Source: Rugalucina vietnamica (Eukaryota; Mollusca; Bivalvia; Lucinida; Lucinidae). Taken from it: DNA of 64,000 nucleotides. Below the pieces are notes generated by a model that made no database searches, was not told the origin of the DNA, and was given only the letters and a program-made list of their open reading frames with translations. The stretch lies in assembly GCA_964017185.1 (NCBI GenBank), contig OZ024874.1, positions 20,692,457 through 20,756,456 on the forward strand. The letters are read 5' to 3'. Both the position numbers and the translations under genes were made by a program. This document shows positions 32,166-45,076 of the stretch, one piece after another (the stretch's first letter is position 1; every line of letters begins with the position of its first letter).

Positions 32166-35100
32166 GGAAAATTGAAACTGTTACACCTTTTTATTTTTAA
32201 CCAAATGATAATTCAAATGTTTCTAGTAGGTGTACGATGATAACCAGCGGGGTGGCATTCCATCACAAATGGGTTAAGGGTGCCCACGGGACCCGTAATC
32301 AAATACGGCAGTTTTTTTCTATCAACCCTCATATGAGTGTAAAATTTCAACTGTTACACCTTTTTGGTTGTAGCCAAATGATAATTGAAATGTTTCTAAT
32401 AATTGTACGATGATAATCAGTGAGATGGCATTCCATCACAAATGGGTGAGGGGTACCCACGGGGATAATCAAATGCGGACATATACACGAAATCGGCAAT
32501 TTGCGTTTTTATATCTGCCCTTGTATAAGTGGAAAATTGAAACTGTTGCACCTTTTTGGTTGTAACCAAATGATAATTAAAATGCTTCTAATAAGTTTAG
32601 GATGATAATCGGTGGGTGGCATTCCATCACAAATGGGTTAGGGGTGCCCACGGCGGTCATCAAACACGGACATATGCGAAATCGGCAGGAGTTATTCTAT
32701 AAGCCCTCGTATGGGTGGAAAATTGAAACTGTTACACCTTTTTGGATTTAACCAAATGATTATTAAAATGTTTGTTATAAGTGTAGGATGATAATCGATG
32801 GGGTGGCATTCCATCACAAATGGGTTAGGCGTATCCACGGGGGTCATCAAACACGGACATACGCGAAATCGGCAATTTGCTTCTTTTTTATCAGCCCTCG
32901 TATAAGTGGAAAATTGAAACTGTTACACCTTTTTGGTTGTAACCAAATGATAATTAAAATGTTTCTAATAAGTTTAGGATGATAATCTGTGGGGTGGCAT
33001 TCCATCACAAATGGGTTAGGGGTGCCCACAGGGGTCATCAAACACGGACATACGCGAAATCGGCAATTTGCTCTTTTTTTTCTATAAGCCCTCGTGTAAG
33101 TGGAAAATTGAAGCTGTTACACCTTTTTGGTTGTAACCAAATGATAGTTAAAATGTTTCTAATAAGTCTACAATAATAATAAGTTGGGTGGCATTCCATC
33201 ACAAATGGGTTAGGGGTACCCACGGGGGTCATCAAACACGGACATCCACGAAATCGGCAATTTTTATTCTATCAGCCCTCGTATAAGTGGAAAATTGAAA
33301 CTGTTACACCTTTTTGGTTGTAACCAAATGAAAATTAAAATGTTTCTAATAAGTGTAGGATGATAATCAGTGGGCTAGCAATCCATCACAAATGGGTTAG
33401 GGGTACCCATGGGGGTAATCAAATACGGACATACGCGAAATCGGCAGTATTTTTTTTCTACCAGTCTTTATATGAGTGTAAAATTGAAAATATTACACCT
33501 TTTTGGTTTTAACCAAATGATAGTTAAAATGTTTCTAATAAGTGTGGGATGATAATCGGTGGGGTAGCATTCCATCACAAATGGGTGAGGGGTACCCACG
33601 GAGGTCATCAAATGCGGACATACGCGAAATCGGCAGGATTTATTCTATCAGCCCTCGTATGAGTGGAAAATTGAAACTGTTACACCTTTTTGGCTTTAAC
33701 CAAATGATAATTAAAATGTTTCTAATAAGTGTAGGATGATAATCGGTGGGGTGGCATTCCATCAAAAATGGGTTAGGGGTGCCCACGGCGGTCATCAAAT
33801 GCGGACATACGCGAAGTCGGCAGGATTTATTCAATAAGCCCTCGTATGAATGGAATCTTGAAACTGTTACACCTTTTTGGTTTTAACCAAATGATGATTT
33901 AAATGTTTCTTATAAATGCAAGATGACAATCGATGGGGTGGCATTCCATCACAAATGGGTTGGGGATACACACAGGGGTCATCAAACACGGACATACGCG
34001 AAATCGGCAATTTGCTTTTTTTTTCTATCACCCCTCGTATAAGTGGAAAATTGAAACTGTTACACCTTTTTGGTTGTAACTAAATGATAATTTAAATGTT
34101 TCTAATAAGTTGAGGATAATAATCGGTGGGGTGGAATTCCATCACAAATGGGTAAGGGGTGCCCACGGGGTCATCAAACACGGACATACGCGAAATCGGC
34201 AGGATTTATTCTATAAGCCCTCGTATGAGTGGAAAATTGAAACTGTTACACCTTTTTGGATTTAATCAAATGATGATTAAAATGTTTCTGATAAGCTTAG
34301 GATGGTAATCGATGGGGTTGCATTCCATCACAAATGGGTTAGGGGTACCCACGGGGGTCATCATACACGGACATACGCGAAATCGGCAGGAGTTATTCTA
34401 TAAGCCCTCGTATGGGTGGAAAATTGAAACTGTTACACCTTTTGGGTTTTAACCAAATGATTATTAAAATGTTTGTTATAAGTGTAGGATGATAATCGAT
34501 GGGGTGGCATTCCATCACAAATGGGTTAGGCGTACCCACGGGGGTCATCAAACACGGACATGTGTACGCGAAATCGGCAATTTGCTTCTTTTTTTTATCA
34601 GCCCTCGTATAAGTGGAAAATTGAAATTGTTACACCTTTTGTTGTAACCAAATGATAATTAAAATATTTCTAATAAGTGTAGGATGATAATCTGTGGGGT
34701 GGCATTCCATCACAAATGGGTTTAGGGGTGCCCACGGGGGTCATCAAACACGGACATACGCGAAATCGGCAATTTGCTCTTTTTTTTTTTCAATCAGCCC
34801 TCGTGTAAGTGGAAAATTCAAGCTGTTACACCTTTTTGGTTGTAACCAAATGATAGTTAAAATGTTTCTAATAAGTCTACAATAATAATAAGTTGGCTGG
34901 CATTCCATCACAAATGGGTTAGGGGTACCCACGGTGGTCATCAAACACGGACATACACGAAATCGGCAATTTTTATTCTATCAGCCCTCGTATAAGTGGA
35001 AAATTGAAACTGTTACGCCTTTTTGGTTGTAACCAAATTATAATTAAAATGTTTCTAATAAGTGTAGGATGATAATCAGTGGGGTAGCAATCCATCACAA

Positions 35101-36700
35101 ATGGGTTAGGGGTACCCATGGGGGTAATCAAATACGGACATACGCGAAATCGGGAGTATTTTTTTTTACCAGTCCTTATATGAGTGTAAAATTGAAACTA
35201 TTACACCTTTTTGGTTTTAACCAAATGATAGTTAAAATGTTTCTAATAAGTGTGGGATTATAATCGGTGGGGTAGCATTCCATCACAAATGGGTAAGGGG
35301 TACCCACGGAGGTCATCAAATGCGGACATACGCGAAATCGGCAGGATTTATTCTATCAGCCCTCGTATGAGTGGAAAATTGAAACTGTTACACTTTTTTG
35401 GCTTTAACCAAATGATAATTAAAATGTTTCTAATAAGTGTAGGATGATAATCAGTGGGGTAGCAATCCATCACAAATGGTTTAGGGGTACCCATGGGGAT
35501 AATCAAATACGGACATACGCGAAATCGGCAGTATTTTTTTTTACCAGTCCTTATATGAGTGTAAAATTGAAACTATTACTCGTTTTTGGTTTTAACCAAA
35601 TGATACTTAAAATGTTTCTAATAAGTGTGGGATGATAATCGGTGGGGTAGCATTCCATCACAAATGGGTAAGGGGTACCCACGGAGGTCATCAAATGCGG
35701 ACATACGCGAAATCGGCAGGATTTATTCTATCAGCCCTCGTATGAGTGGAAAATTGAAACTGTTACACCTTTTTGGCTTTAACCAAATGATAATTAAAAT
35801 GTTTGTTATAAGAGTAGGATGATAATTGGTGGGGTGGCATTCCATCACAAATGGGTTAGGGGTGCCCACGGAGGTCATCAAATGCGGACATACGCGAAAT
35901 CGGCAGGATTTATTCTATAAGCCCTCGTATGAATGGAAACTTCAAACTGTTACACCTTTTTGGTTTTAACCAAATGATGATTTAAATGTTTCTTATAAAT
36001 GTAGGATGACAATCGATGGGGTGGCATTCCATCACAAGCGGGTTGGGGGTACCCACGGGGGTCATCAAACACGGACATACGCGAAATCGGCAATTTGCTT
36101 TTTTTTCTATCAGCCCTCGTATAAGTGGAAAATTGAAACTGTTACACCTTTTTGGTTGTAACCAAATGATAATTAAAATGTTTCTAATAAGTTGAGGATG
36201 GTAATCGGCGGGATGGCATTCCATCACAAATGGGTAAGGGGTGCTCACGGGGTCATCAAACAAGGACATACGCGAAATCGGCAGGATTTATTCTATAAGC
36301 CCTCGTATGAATGGAAAATTGAAACTGTTACACCTTTTTGGTTTTAACCAAATGATGATTAAAATGTTTCTGTTAAGCTTAGGATGGCAATCGATGGGCT
36401 CAAATGGGTAAGGGGTGTCCACGGGGGTCATCAAACACGGACATACGCGAAATCGGGAGGATTTATTCTATAAGCCCTCGTATGAGTGGAAAATTGGAAC
36501 TGTTACACCTTTTTTGTTTTAACCAAATGATGATTAAAATGTTTCTTATAAGTGTAGGATGATAATCGGTGGGGGTAGCATTCCGTCACAAATGGGTTAG
36601 GGGTACCCACGGGGGTAATCAAATAGTGACATACGCGAAATCGGCAGTTTAAGTGTAAGCTTATAATGAGTGGGGTGACATTGCATAGCAAATTGGGTCG
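32166..36700 (+). repeat. ~190-bp satellite, arm 1 (about 24 units)
   Basis: Tandem units of 187-193 bp with landmarks GGAAAATTGAAACTGTTACA, AACCAAATGATAATTAAAAT, GCATTCCATCACAAATGGGT and ACGGACATACGCGAAATCGG. Variant units recur in the same order with a spacing of about 1.70 kb (for example 32781 and 34484, 32979 and 34684), i.e. a 9-unit higher-order repeat. Local 375-bp dimers occur at 35069/35444 and 35250/35625. Frames of 62-118 codons are open on both strands only because units share the phase. Confidence 0.92.
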
Positions 36701-37004
36701 GTGGCGATAGCATTAGTCAATTTTAAAAGTCTAGGGTCTAATTCCTAACCATGGTTATAAATGTATTTCTATTCCCCCTTCTTGGCGGACCATCACTTGT
36801 GTTATGAGAAATAAATTTATAACGCATTGAGAATATACATATATGGGTCTAGGTACTCTATCTAAGTCCCAATGGTGGGGATTTTGTACCCCTGCCCCTA
36901 GTCCCAATAAAATAAAAAAAACACAGTAACCAAGGAGCAGAAACAGGTAAATAGAGGGATTTTTTTCGGAATGCTATCCCTCTGATTAATAACGTAACCC
37001 TACT
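36701..37004. other. Unique spacer between the satellite arms
   Basis: About 300 bp with no satellite homology; contains CTAATTCCTAACCATGGTTA and CCCCTGCCCCTAGTCCCAAT. It is the loop of the giant inverted repeat. No ORF or RNA gene recognised. Confidence 0.7.
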
Positions 37005-40000
37005 AGAACAATTTAATCATAATTTGTTTAAAACCAAAAAGGTGTAACAAGTTCAATTTTTCACTCATACGAGGGCTTATAGAATAAATCATGGCGATTT
37101 CGCGTGTGTCCGTGTTTGGTGACCCCCTTGGGTACCCATAACCCATTTGGAATGCCTCCCCACCGATTATTATCCTACTGTTATTAGAAACATTTTAGTT
37201 ATCATTTGGTTACAACTAAAAAGGTGTAAACGTTTCAAGTTTCCACTTATAGGAGGACAGGTAGGAGAAAAAAAGGAAGCAAATTGCCGATTTCGCGTAT
37301 GTCCGTGTTTGATGACCCAGGTGGGTACCCTTAACCCATTTGTGATGGAATGCCACCCCACCGATTATCATCCTACACTTATTAGAAACATTTTAATTAT
37401 CATTTGGTCAAAACCAAAAAGGTGTAACAGTTTCAATTTTCCACTTATACCAGGGCAAGTAGAAAATATGCAAATTGCCGGTTTCGCGTATGTCCGTATT
37501 TGATGACCCCCGTGGGTACCCTTAACCCATTTGTGATGGAATGCCACCCCACCGATTATCATCCTACACTTATTAGAAACATTTTAATTATCATTTGGTC
37601 AAAACCAAAAAGGTGTAACAGTTTCAATTTTCCACTTATACGAGGGCAGGTAGAAAATATGCGAATTGCCGTTCGCGTATGTCCGTATTTGATGACCCCC
37701 GTGGGTACCCCTAACCCATTTGTGATGGAATGCCACCCCATCGATTATCATCCTACACTTATAAGAAACATTTTAATCATCATTTGGTTAAAACAAAAAA
37801 GGTGTAACAGTTTCAATTTTCCACTCTTACGAGGGCTGATAGAATAAAAACTGCCGATTTCGCGTATGCCCATGTTTGATGACCCCCGTGGGTACCCTTA
37901 ACCCATTTGTGATGGAATGCCACCCCATCGATTATCATCCTACACTTATAAGAAACATTTAAATCATCATTTGGTTAAAACAAAAAAGGTGTAACAGTTT
38001 CAATTTTCCACTCTTACGAGGGCTGATAGAATAAAAACTGCTGATTTCGCGTATGCCTATGTTTGATGACCCCCGTGGGTACCCTTAACCCATTTGTGAT
38101 GGAATGCCACCCCATCGATTATCATCCTACACTTATAAGAAACATTTTGATCATCATTTGGTTAAAACCAAAAAGGTGTAACAGTTTCAATTTTCCATTT
38201 ATACGAGGGCAGGTAGGGGAAAAAAGAAGCAAATTGCCGATTTCAAGTATGTCCGTGTTTGATGACCCCCGTGGGTACCCCTAATCCATTTGTGATAGAA
38301 TGTCACCCCACCGATTATCATCCTACAGTTATTAGAAACATTTTAATTATCATTTTGTCAAAACCAAAAAGGTGTAACAGTTTCAATTTTCCACTTATAC
38401 GAGGGCAGGTAGAAAATATGCAAATTGCCGATTTCGCGTATGTCCGTATTTGATGACCCCCGTGGGTACCCTTAACCCATTTGTGATGGAATGCCACCCC
38501 ACCGATTATCATCCTACACTTATTAGAAACATTTTAATTATCATTTGGTTAAAACCAAAAAGGTGTAACAGTTTCAATTTTCCACTCATACGAGGGCTGA
38601 TACGATAAAAACTGCCGATTTCTCGTATGCCCGTGTTTGATGACCCCCGTGGGTACCCCTAACCCATTTGTGATGGAATGCCACCCCACCTATTGTCATC
38701 CTACACTTATAAGAAACAGTTTAAATGTCATTTGGTTAAAACCAAAAAGGTGTAACAGTTTCAATTTTCCATTTATACGAGGACATGTAGAAAAAAAATG
38801 CAAATTGCCGATTTCGCGTATGTCCGTGTTTGATGACCCCCGTGGGTACCCCTAACCCATTTGTGATGGAATGCCACCCCACCTATTGTCATCCTACACT
38901 TATAAGAAACAGTTTAATTGTCATTTGGTTAAAACCAAAAAGGTGTAACAGTTTCAATTTTCCATTTATACGAGGACAGGTAGAAAAAATGCAAATTGCC
39001 GATTTCGCGTATGTCCGTGTTTGATGACCCCCGTGGGTACCCCTCACCCATTTGTGATGGAATGCCACCCCATCGATTATCATCCTACACTTATTAGAAA
39101 CATTTTAATTATCATTTGGTTAAAACCAAAAAGGTGTAACAGTTTCAATTTCCACTCATACGAGGGCTGATACAATAAAAACTGCCGATTTCTCGTATGC
39201 CCGTGTTTGATGACCCCCGTGGGTACCCCTAACCCATTTGTGATGGAATGCCACCCCACCTATTATCATCCTACACTTATTAGAAACATTTGAATTATCA
39301 TTTGTTTAAAACCAAAAAGTTGTAACAGTTTCAATTTTCCACTCATACGAGGGCTGATACAATAAAAACTGCCGATTTCGCGTATGCCCGTGTTTGATGA
39401 CCCCCGTGGGTACCCCTAACCCATTTGTGATGGAATGCCACCCCACCTTTTATCATCCTACACTTATTAGAAACATTTTAATTATCATTTGGTTAAAACC
39501 AAAAAGGTGTAACAGTTTCAATTTTCCATTTATACGAGGACAGGAAGAAAAAAAAATGCAAATTGCCGATTTCGCGTATGTCCTTGTTTGATGACCCCCG
39601 TGGGTACCCCTAACCCATTTGTGATGGAATACCACCCCATCCATTATCATCCTACACTTATTAGAAACATTTTAATTATCATTTGGTTAAAACCAAAAAG
39701 GTGTAACAGTTTCAATTTTCCACTTTAAAGAGGGCTGATACAATAAAAACTGCCGATTTCGCGTATGCCCGTGTTTGATGACCCCCGTGGGTACCCCTAA
39801 CCCATTTGTGATGGAATGCCACCCCACCTATTTTCATCCTACACTTATTAGAAACAGTTTAATTGTCATTTGGTTAAAAGTTAAAACCAAAAAGGTGTAA
39901 CAGTTTCAATTTTCCATTTATACGAGGACATGTAGAAAAAAATGCAAATTGCCGATTTCGCGTATGTCCGTGTTTGATGACCCCCGTGGGTACCCCTCAC

Positions 40001-43000
40001 CCATTTGTGATGGAATACCACCCCATTGATTATCATCCTACACTTATTAGAAACATTTTAATTATCATTTGTTTAAAACCAAAAAGGTGTAACAGTTTCA
40101 AATTTCCACTCATACGAGGGCTGATACAATAAAACTGCCGATTTCGCGTACACATGCCCGTGTTTGATGACCCCCGTGGGTACCCCTAACCCATTTGTGA
40201 TGGAATGCCACCCCACCTATTGTCATCCTACCCTTATTAGAAACAGTTTAATTGTCATTTGGTTAAAACCAAAAAGGTGTAACAGTTTCAATTTTCCATT
40301 TATACGAGGACATGTAGAAAAAAATGCAAATTGCCGATTTCGCGTATGTCCGTGTTTGATGACCCCCGTGGGTACCCCTTACCCATTTGTGATGGAAATG
40401 CCACCCCATCGATTATCATCCTACTCTTATTAGAAACATTTTAATTATCATTTGGTTAAAACCAGAAAGGTGTAACAGTTTCAATATTCCACTCATACGA
40501 GGGCTGATACGATAAAACTGCCGATTTCGCGTCTGCCCGTGTTTGATGACCCCCGTGGGTACCCCTAACCCATTTGTGATGGAATGCCACCCCACCTATT
40601 GTCATCCTACACTTATAAGAAACAGTTTAATTGTCATTTGGTTAAAACCAAAAAGGTGTAACAGTTTCAATTTTCCATTTATACGAGGACAGGTAGAAAA
40701 AATGCAAATTGCCGATTTCGCGTATGTCCGTGTTTGATGACCCCCGTGGGTACCCCTCACCCATTTGTGATGGAATGCCACCCCATCGATTATCATCCTA
40801 CACTTATTAGAAACATTTTAATTATCATTTGGTTAAAACCAAAAAGGTGTAACAGTTTCAATTTTCCACTCATACGAGGGCTGATACAATAAAAACTGCC
40901 GATTTCTCGTATGCCCGTGTTTGATGACCCCGTGGGTACCCCTAACCCATTTGTGATGGAATGCCACCCCACCTATTATCATCCTACACTTATTAGAAAC
41001 ATTTGAATTGTCATTTGTTTAAAACCAAAAAGGTGTAACAGTTTCAATTTTCCACTCATACGAGGGCTGATACAATAAAAACTGCCGATTTCGCGTATGC
41101 CCGTGTTTGATGACCCCCGTGGGTACCCCTAACCCATTTGTGATGGAATGCCACCCCACCTATTATCATCCTACACTTATTAGAAACATTTTAATAATCA
41201 TTTGGTTAAAACCAAAAAGGTGTAACAGTTTCAATTTTCCATTTATACGAGGACAGGTAGAAAAAAAAATGCAAATTGCTGATTTCGCGTATGTCCTTGT
41301 TTGATGACCCCCGTGGGTACCCCTTACCCATTTGTGATGGAATGCCACCCCATCGATTATCATCCTACACTTATTAGAAACATTTTAATTATCATTTGGT
41401 TAAAACCAGAAAGGTGTAACAGTTTCAATATTCCACTCATACGAGGGCTGATACAATAAAAACTGCCGATTTCGCGTATGCCCGTGTTTGATGACCCCCG
41501 TGGGTACCCCTAACCCATTTGTGATGGAATGCCACCCCACCTATTGTCATCCTACCCTTATTAGAAACAGTTCAATTGTCATTTGGTTAAAACCAAAAAG
41601 GTGTAACAGTTTCAATTTTCCATTTATACGAGGACATGTAGAAAAAAAATGCAAATTGCCGATTTCGCGTATGTCCGTGTTTGATGACCCCCGTGGGTAC
41701 CCCTTACCCATTTGTGATGGAATGCCACCCCATCGATTATCATCCTACACTTATTAGAAACATTTTAATTATCATTTGGTTAAAACCAGAAAGGTGTAAC
41801 AGTTTCAATATTCCACTCATACGAGGGCTGATACGATAAAACTGCCGATTTCGCGTATGCCCGTGTTTGATGACCCCCGTGGATACCCCTAACCCATTTG
41901 TGATGGAATGCCACCCCACCTATTGTCATCCTACACTTATAAGAAACAGTTTAATTGTCATTTGGTTAAAACCAAAAAAGGTGTAACAGTTTCAATTTTC
42001 CATTTATACGAGGACAGGTAGAAAAAATGCAAATTGCCGAATTCGCGTATGTCCGTGTTTGATGACCCCCGTGGGTACCCCTCACCCATTTGTGATGGAA
42101 TGCCACCCCACCTATTATCATCCTACACTTATTAGAAACATTTAAATTATCATTTGGTTAAAACCAAAAAGGGGTAACAGTTTCAATTTTCCACTCATAC
42201 GAGGGCTGATACAATAAAAACTGCCGATTTCTCGTATGCTCGTGTTTGATGACCCCCGTGGGTACCCCTAACCCATTTGTGATGGAATGCCACCCCACCT
42301 ATTATCATCCTACACTTATTAGAAACATTTTAATTATCATTTGGTTAAAGCCAAAAAGGTGTAACAGTTTCAATTTTCCATTTATACGAGGACAGGTAGA
42401 AAAAAAATGCAAATTGCCGATTTCGCGTATGTCCTTGTTTGATGACCCCCGTGGGTACCCCTAACCCATTTGTGATGGAATACCACCCCATCGATTATCA
42501 TCCTACACTTATTAGAAACATTTTAATTATCATTTGGTTAAAACCAAAAAGGTGTAACAGTTTCAATTTTCCACTTATACGAGGGCTGATACAATAAAAA
42601 CTGCCGATTTCGCGTATGCCCGTGTTTGATGACCCCCGTGGGTACCCCTAACCCATTTGTGATGGAATGCCACCCCACCTATTGTCATCCTACACTTATT
42701 AGAAACAGTTTAATTGTCATTTGTTTAAAACCAAAAAGGTGTAACAGTTTCAATTTTCCATTTATACGAGGACATGTAGAAAAAAATGCAAATTGCCGAT
42801 TTCGCGTATGTCCGTGTTTGATGACCCCCGTGGGTACCCCTTACCCATTTGTGATGGAATGCCGCCCCATCGATTATCATCCTACACTTATTAGAAACAT
42901 TTTAATTATCATTTGGTTAAAACCAGAAAGGTGTAACAGTTTCAATATTCCACTCATACGAGGGCTGATACGATAAAACTGCCGATTTCGCGTATGCCCG

Positions 43001-43480
43001 TGTTTGATGACCCCCGTGGGTACCCCTAACCCATTTGTGATGGAATGCCACCCCTCCTATTGTCATCCTACACTTATAAGAAACAGTTTAATTGTCATTT
43101 GGTTAAAACCAAAAAGGTGTAACAGTTTCAATTTTCCATTTATACGATGACAGGTAGAAAAAATGCAAATTGCCGATTTCGCGTATGTCCGTGTTTGATG
43201 ACCCCCGTGGGTACCCCTAACCCATTTGTGATGGAATGCCACCCCATCGATTATCATCCTACACTTATTAGAAACATTTTAATTATCGTTTGGTTAAAAC
43301 CAAAAAGGGGTAACAGTTTCAATTTTCCACTCATACGAGGGCTGATACAATAAAAACTGCCGATTGCTCGTATGCCCGTGTTTGATGACCCCCGTGGGTA
43401 CCCCTAACCCATTTGTGATGGAATGCCACCCCACCTATTATCATCCTACCCTTATTAGAAACATTTTAATTATCATAATG
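37005..43480 (-). repeat. ~190-bp satellite, arm 2 (about 34 units), opposite orientation
   Basis: Reverse complement of arm 1: landmarks AAAAAGGTGTAACAGTTTCA, CCGATTTCGCGTATG, CCCATTTGTGATGGAATGCC and CATCCTACACTTATTAGAAA. Near-identical units recur 1713 bp apart (38830/40543, 39394/41107) and about 1138 bp apart (41107/42246, 41488/42626), i.e. 9- and 6-unit higher-order repeats. It ends abruptly at 43480 in ATTATCAT. Arm 2 is more homogeneous than arm 1. Confidence 0.92.
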
Positions 43481-43562
43481 CTCTCCCCTTAAAGGGCGGA
43501 GCGATATCTCATGAATATTAAGTATTCTACACTTTGGCCGACAGGATAGCCAAAGTGGTGTC

Positions 43563-43620
43563 AGGTTTTACCCTTCGTTGAATTTGTTCGCTGGAATTTG
43601 CTCGCCACCTTGATTTCGGT
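43563..43620 (-). repeat. Inner inverted repeat, right copy
   Basis: CAGGTTTTACCC ... GAATTTGTTCGCTGGAATTT ... CCTTGAT is the complement of the left copy at 31090-31170 with a deletion of one internal repeat. A short hairpin (CACTTTGGC...GCCAAAGTG) lies at 43532-43558. Confidence 0.6.
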
Positions 43621-43828
43621 AAACGTGACGGAGGTTTCGGTTTCCGCCATATTTATAGCATTTGATGAAGGCAACAACAGACGCTTGCTATCGGGTGCGA
43701 AAAATACCCGATTGACTGCAATAAAGCGCTGCGATGATTGAGAAGAGAATTGAATTAACCCAAACGGATGTTAATGAGCCGAAACGGATATAAGACGGTT
43801 CCTGGTCGTTTCGTCCCCAAATCGGGAC

Positions 43829-43858
43829 TTTTCAAAAAAAAAAAAAAAAAAAAAAAAT
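43829..43858 (+). repeat. Poly(A) run
   Basis: About 24 consecutive A followed by TCGAAAAAGCC and a second A run; part of the right end of the 13.9-kb island. Confidence 0.9.
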
Positions 43859-44451
43859 CGAAAAAGCCAAAAAAAAATGGGTCGCGGCGATTTCGGCGGG
43901 TCGGTCGCAGCACAGCAAACAAACACTTTTTTAAGGATGGCCTCACATCTCTCTATTTTTTGCACCTTTTGATTGGCTGTCTTGGTTTGCCATGGTAGGG
44001 GAATGACAGAAGTATAATAACCGAGTTCGTATAATCACATCCATTTCCTATGCTTAGACGTTGAAACACTTAGGTTATTGTTGTGTCTACACTCAATAGT
44101 ATTTGTATGTATCATTATCAGGAGAAGAATCATATAAGCTTCTCTGAAGCTTGTTTTCTTATCCTTATGTATTAATTGTTTGTTATGTATGTTTTTATTT
44201 CTTAGAATAAAATAGTGTTTAAACCAAAGAACAAAAATAAAGATACAGTTTGTAAGACTTTTCAGTCTTGTTACAAACTAAGCCAAGTCTTCTTTGGCAA
44301 CAAACCCATTGTCAATAGCCGCCAGTCTTGGATTAGTAACGAACCTGGAATAATACATTCAAGTTACATCAAATGGTGGTCAGGATGGGTTGAAGTTCCC
44401 TGTTGAACACATAACAGCATTCCAAATGGTAATATTTTTTTCAATTAAGTG

Positions 44452-44600
44452 GGCAGTGGCAGATTTAGAGGGGGTTCGGGTGGTTCGCTTGAACCCCCCT
44501 TTTGGACCAAATGGTTTCAGTTTCATGGGGACATTTATGAATAATCAGATAAAATGTTGAAAACGAACCCCCTCTTGATGGATATGAACCCCGCCCTGGT
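44452..44600 (+). repeat. GTGGCAGATTTAGAGGGGG repeat, copy 3
   Basis: GGCAGATTTAGAGGGGGTTC with TTCGCTTGAACCCCCC and, near the far end, GAACCCCCTCTTGATGG. Same family style as 19541-19610. Confidence 0.5.
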
Positions 44601-44741
44601 CGGATGCCTTTTGGACTTTATGATTGACCTGCAACCTTCCAAAGACTCATAGAGAGGTGTATCCTGTATAGGTGATATGAACCTTTGGAATTACATACTG
44701 GTTTGTATACATACATTGGAACCTACATACTGGTTACACAT

Positions 44742-44890
44742 ACCCTACCTTTCTAAAACTGGGGTGTGGTGTACATGGTATATTTTGTAATTTTTGCTGC
44801 ATAACGTAGTTTGTGTATACCCACAATCTACGTTTTGAGTTTAATATATGAAAAATACTTATAATATTCAACTGAAAGTTTTCAATTCTA
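44742..44890 (+). repeat. Partial, diverged M1 MITE
   Basis: Carries the TACCCACAATCTACGTTTTG stretch and A-rich arms of family M1, but the central GC palindrome and one end are lost. Confidence 0.45.
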
Positions 44891-44970
44891 GCAGGGGTTA
44901 GATGAACTGTATTATTCCATTGGCTTGTTTCAGTAATGAATTGATTTATTTGTATTCAACAGATTGAGTG

Positions 44971-45076
44971 ATGTCGGACACACTGCCAGTTCTGAGCACA
45001 GATGCCCTAACAGTAGCTGTTACTTCATTGCTCAAGAGACCATTGCCTGACAATGACCAGATCCCTATCATTAAAG
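44971..45076 (+). CDS. Unidentified gene, first coding exon
   Basis: 106 nt encoding MSDTLPVLSTDALTVAVTSL through DQIPIIK plus one base. Acceptor TATTCAACAG at 44962, donor GTACATG. The ATG at 44971 is used because it is the first in the exon; a GTG three bases upstream is not a plausible animal start. Confidence 0.65.

Larger units (their letters stand above)
30007..43942. mobile_element. 13.9-kb island bounded by matching inverted ends and TCA
   Basis: Left end GGCCATCCTTAAAAAATTGT (30007-30040) and the complement of the right end (43909-43942) agree at 33 of 34 positions. TCA lies immediately outside both (30004-30006 and 43943-43945). The same end type with TTA duplications bounds the 396-bp MITE at 59834-60229, and the first 110 bp of the two left ends are alike in layout (GGGTAGGTAGGTAGG then a T-run). 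Either one Harbinger-like element was split apart by later insertions or captured cargo, or two single-ended relics happen to face each other. The span holds a MITE, a SINE and the inverted satellite arms. Confidence 0.5.
43946..44970. other. Upstream region of the plus-strand gene
   Basis: It contains the repeat at 44452-44600 and the M1 fragment at 44742-44890. An acceptor-like TTTGTATTCAACAG ends at 44962, which implies a non-coding 5' exon upstream; I could not locate it. A frame at 44215-44406 has no recognisable similarity. Confidence 0.4.

Noticed and set aside
32788-43353. Many open frames of 60-118 codons on both strands (MMTPVGTPNPFVMECHPT, KLKLLHLFGFNQMI)
   Set aside because: They are translations of the ~190-bp satellite in both directions, repeat with the unit and depend on local unit lengths near 189; no start context or splice structure.
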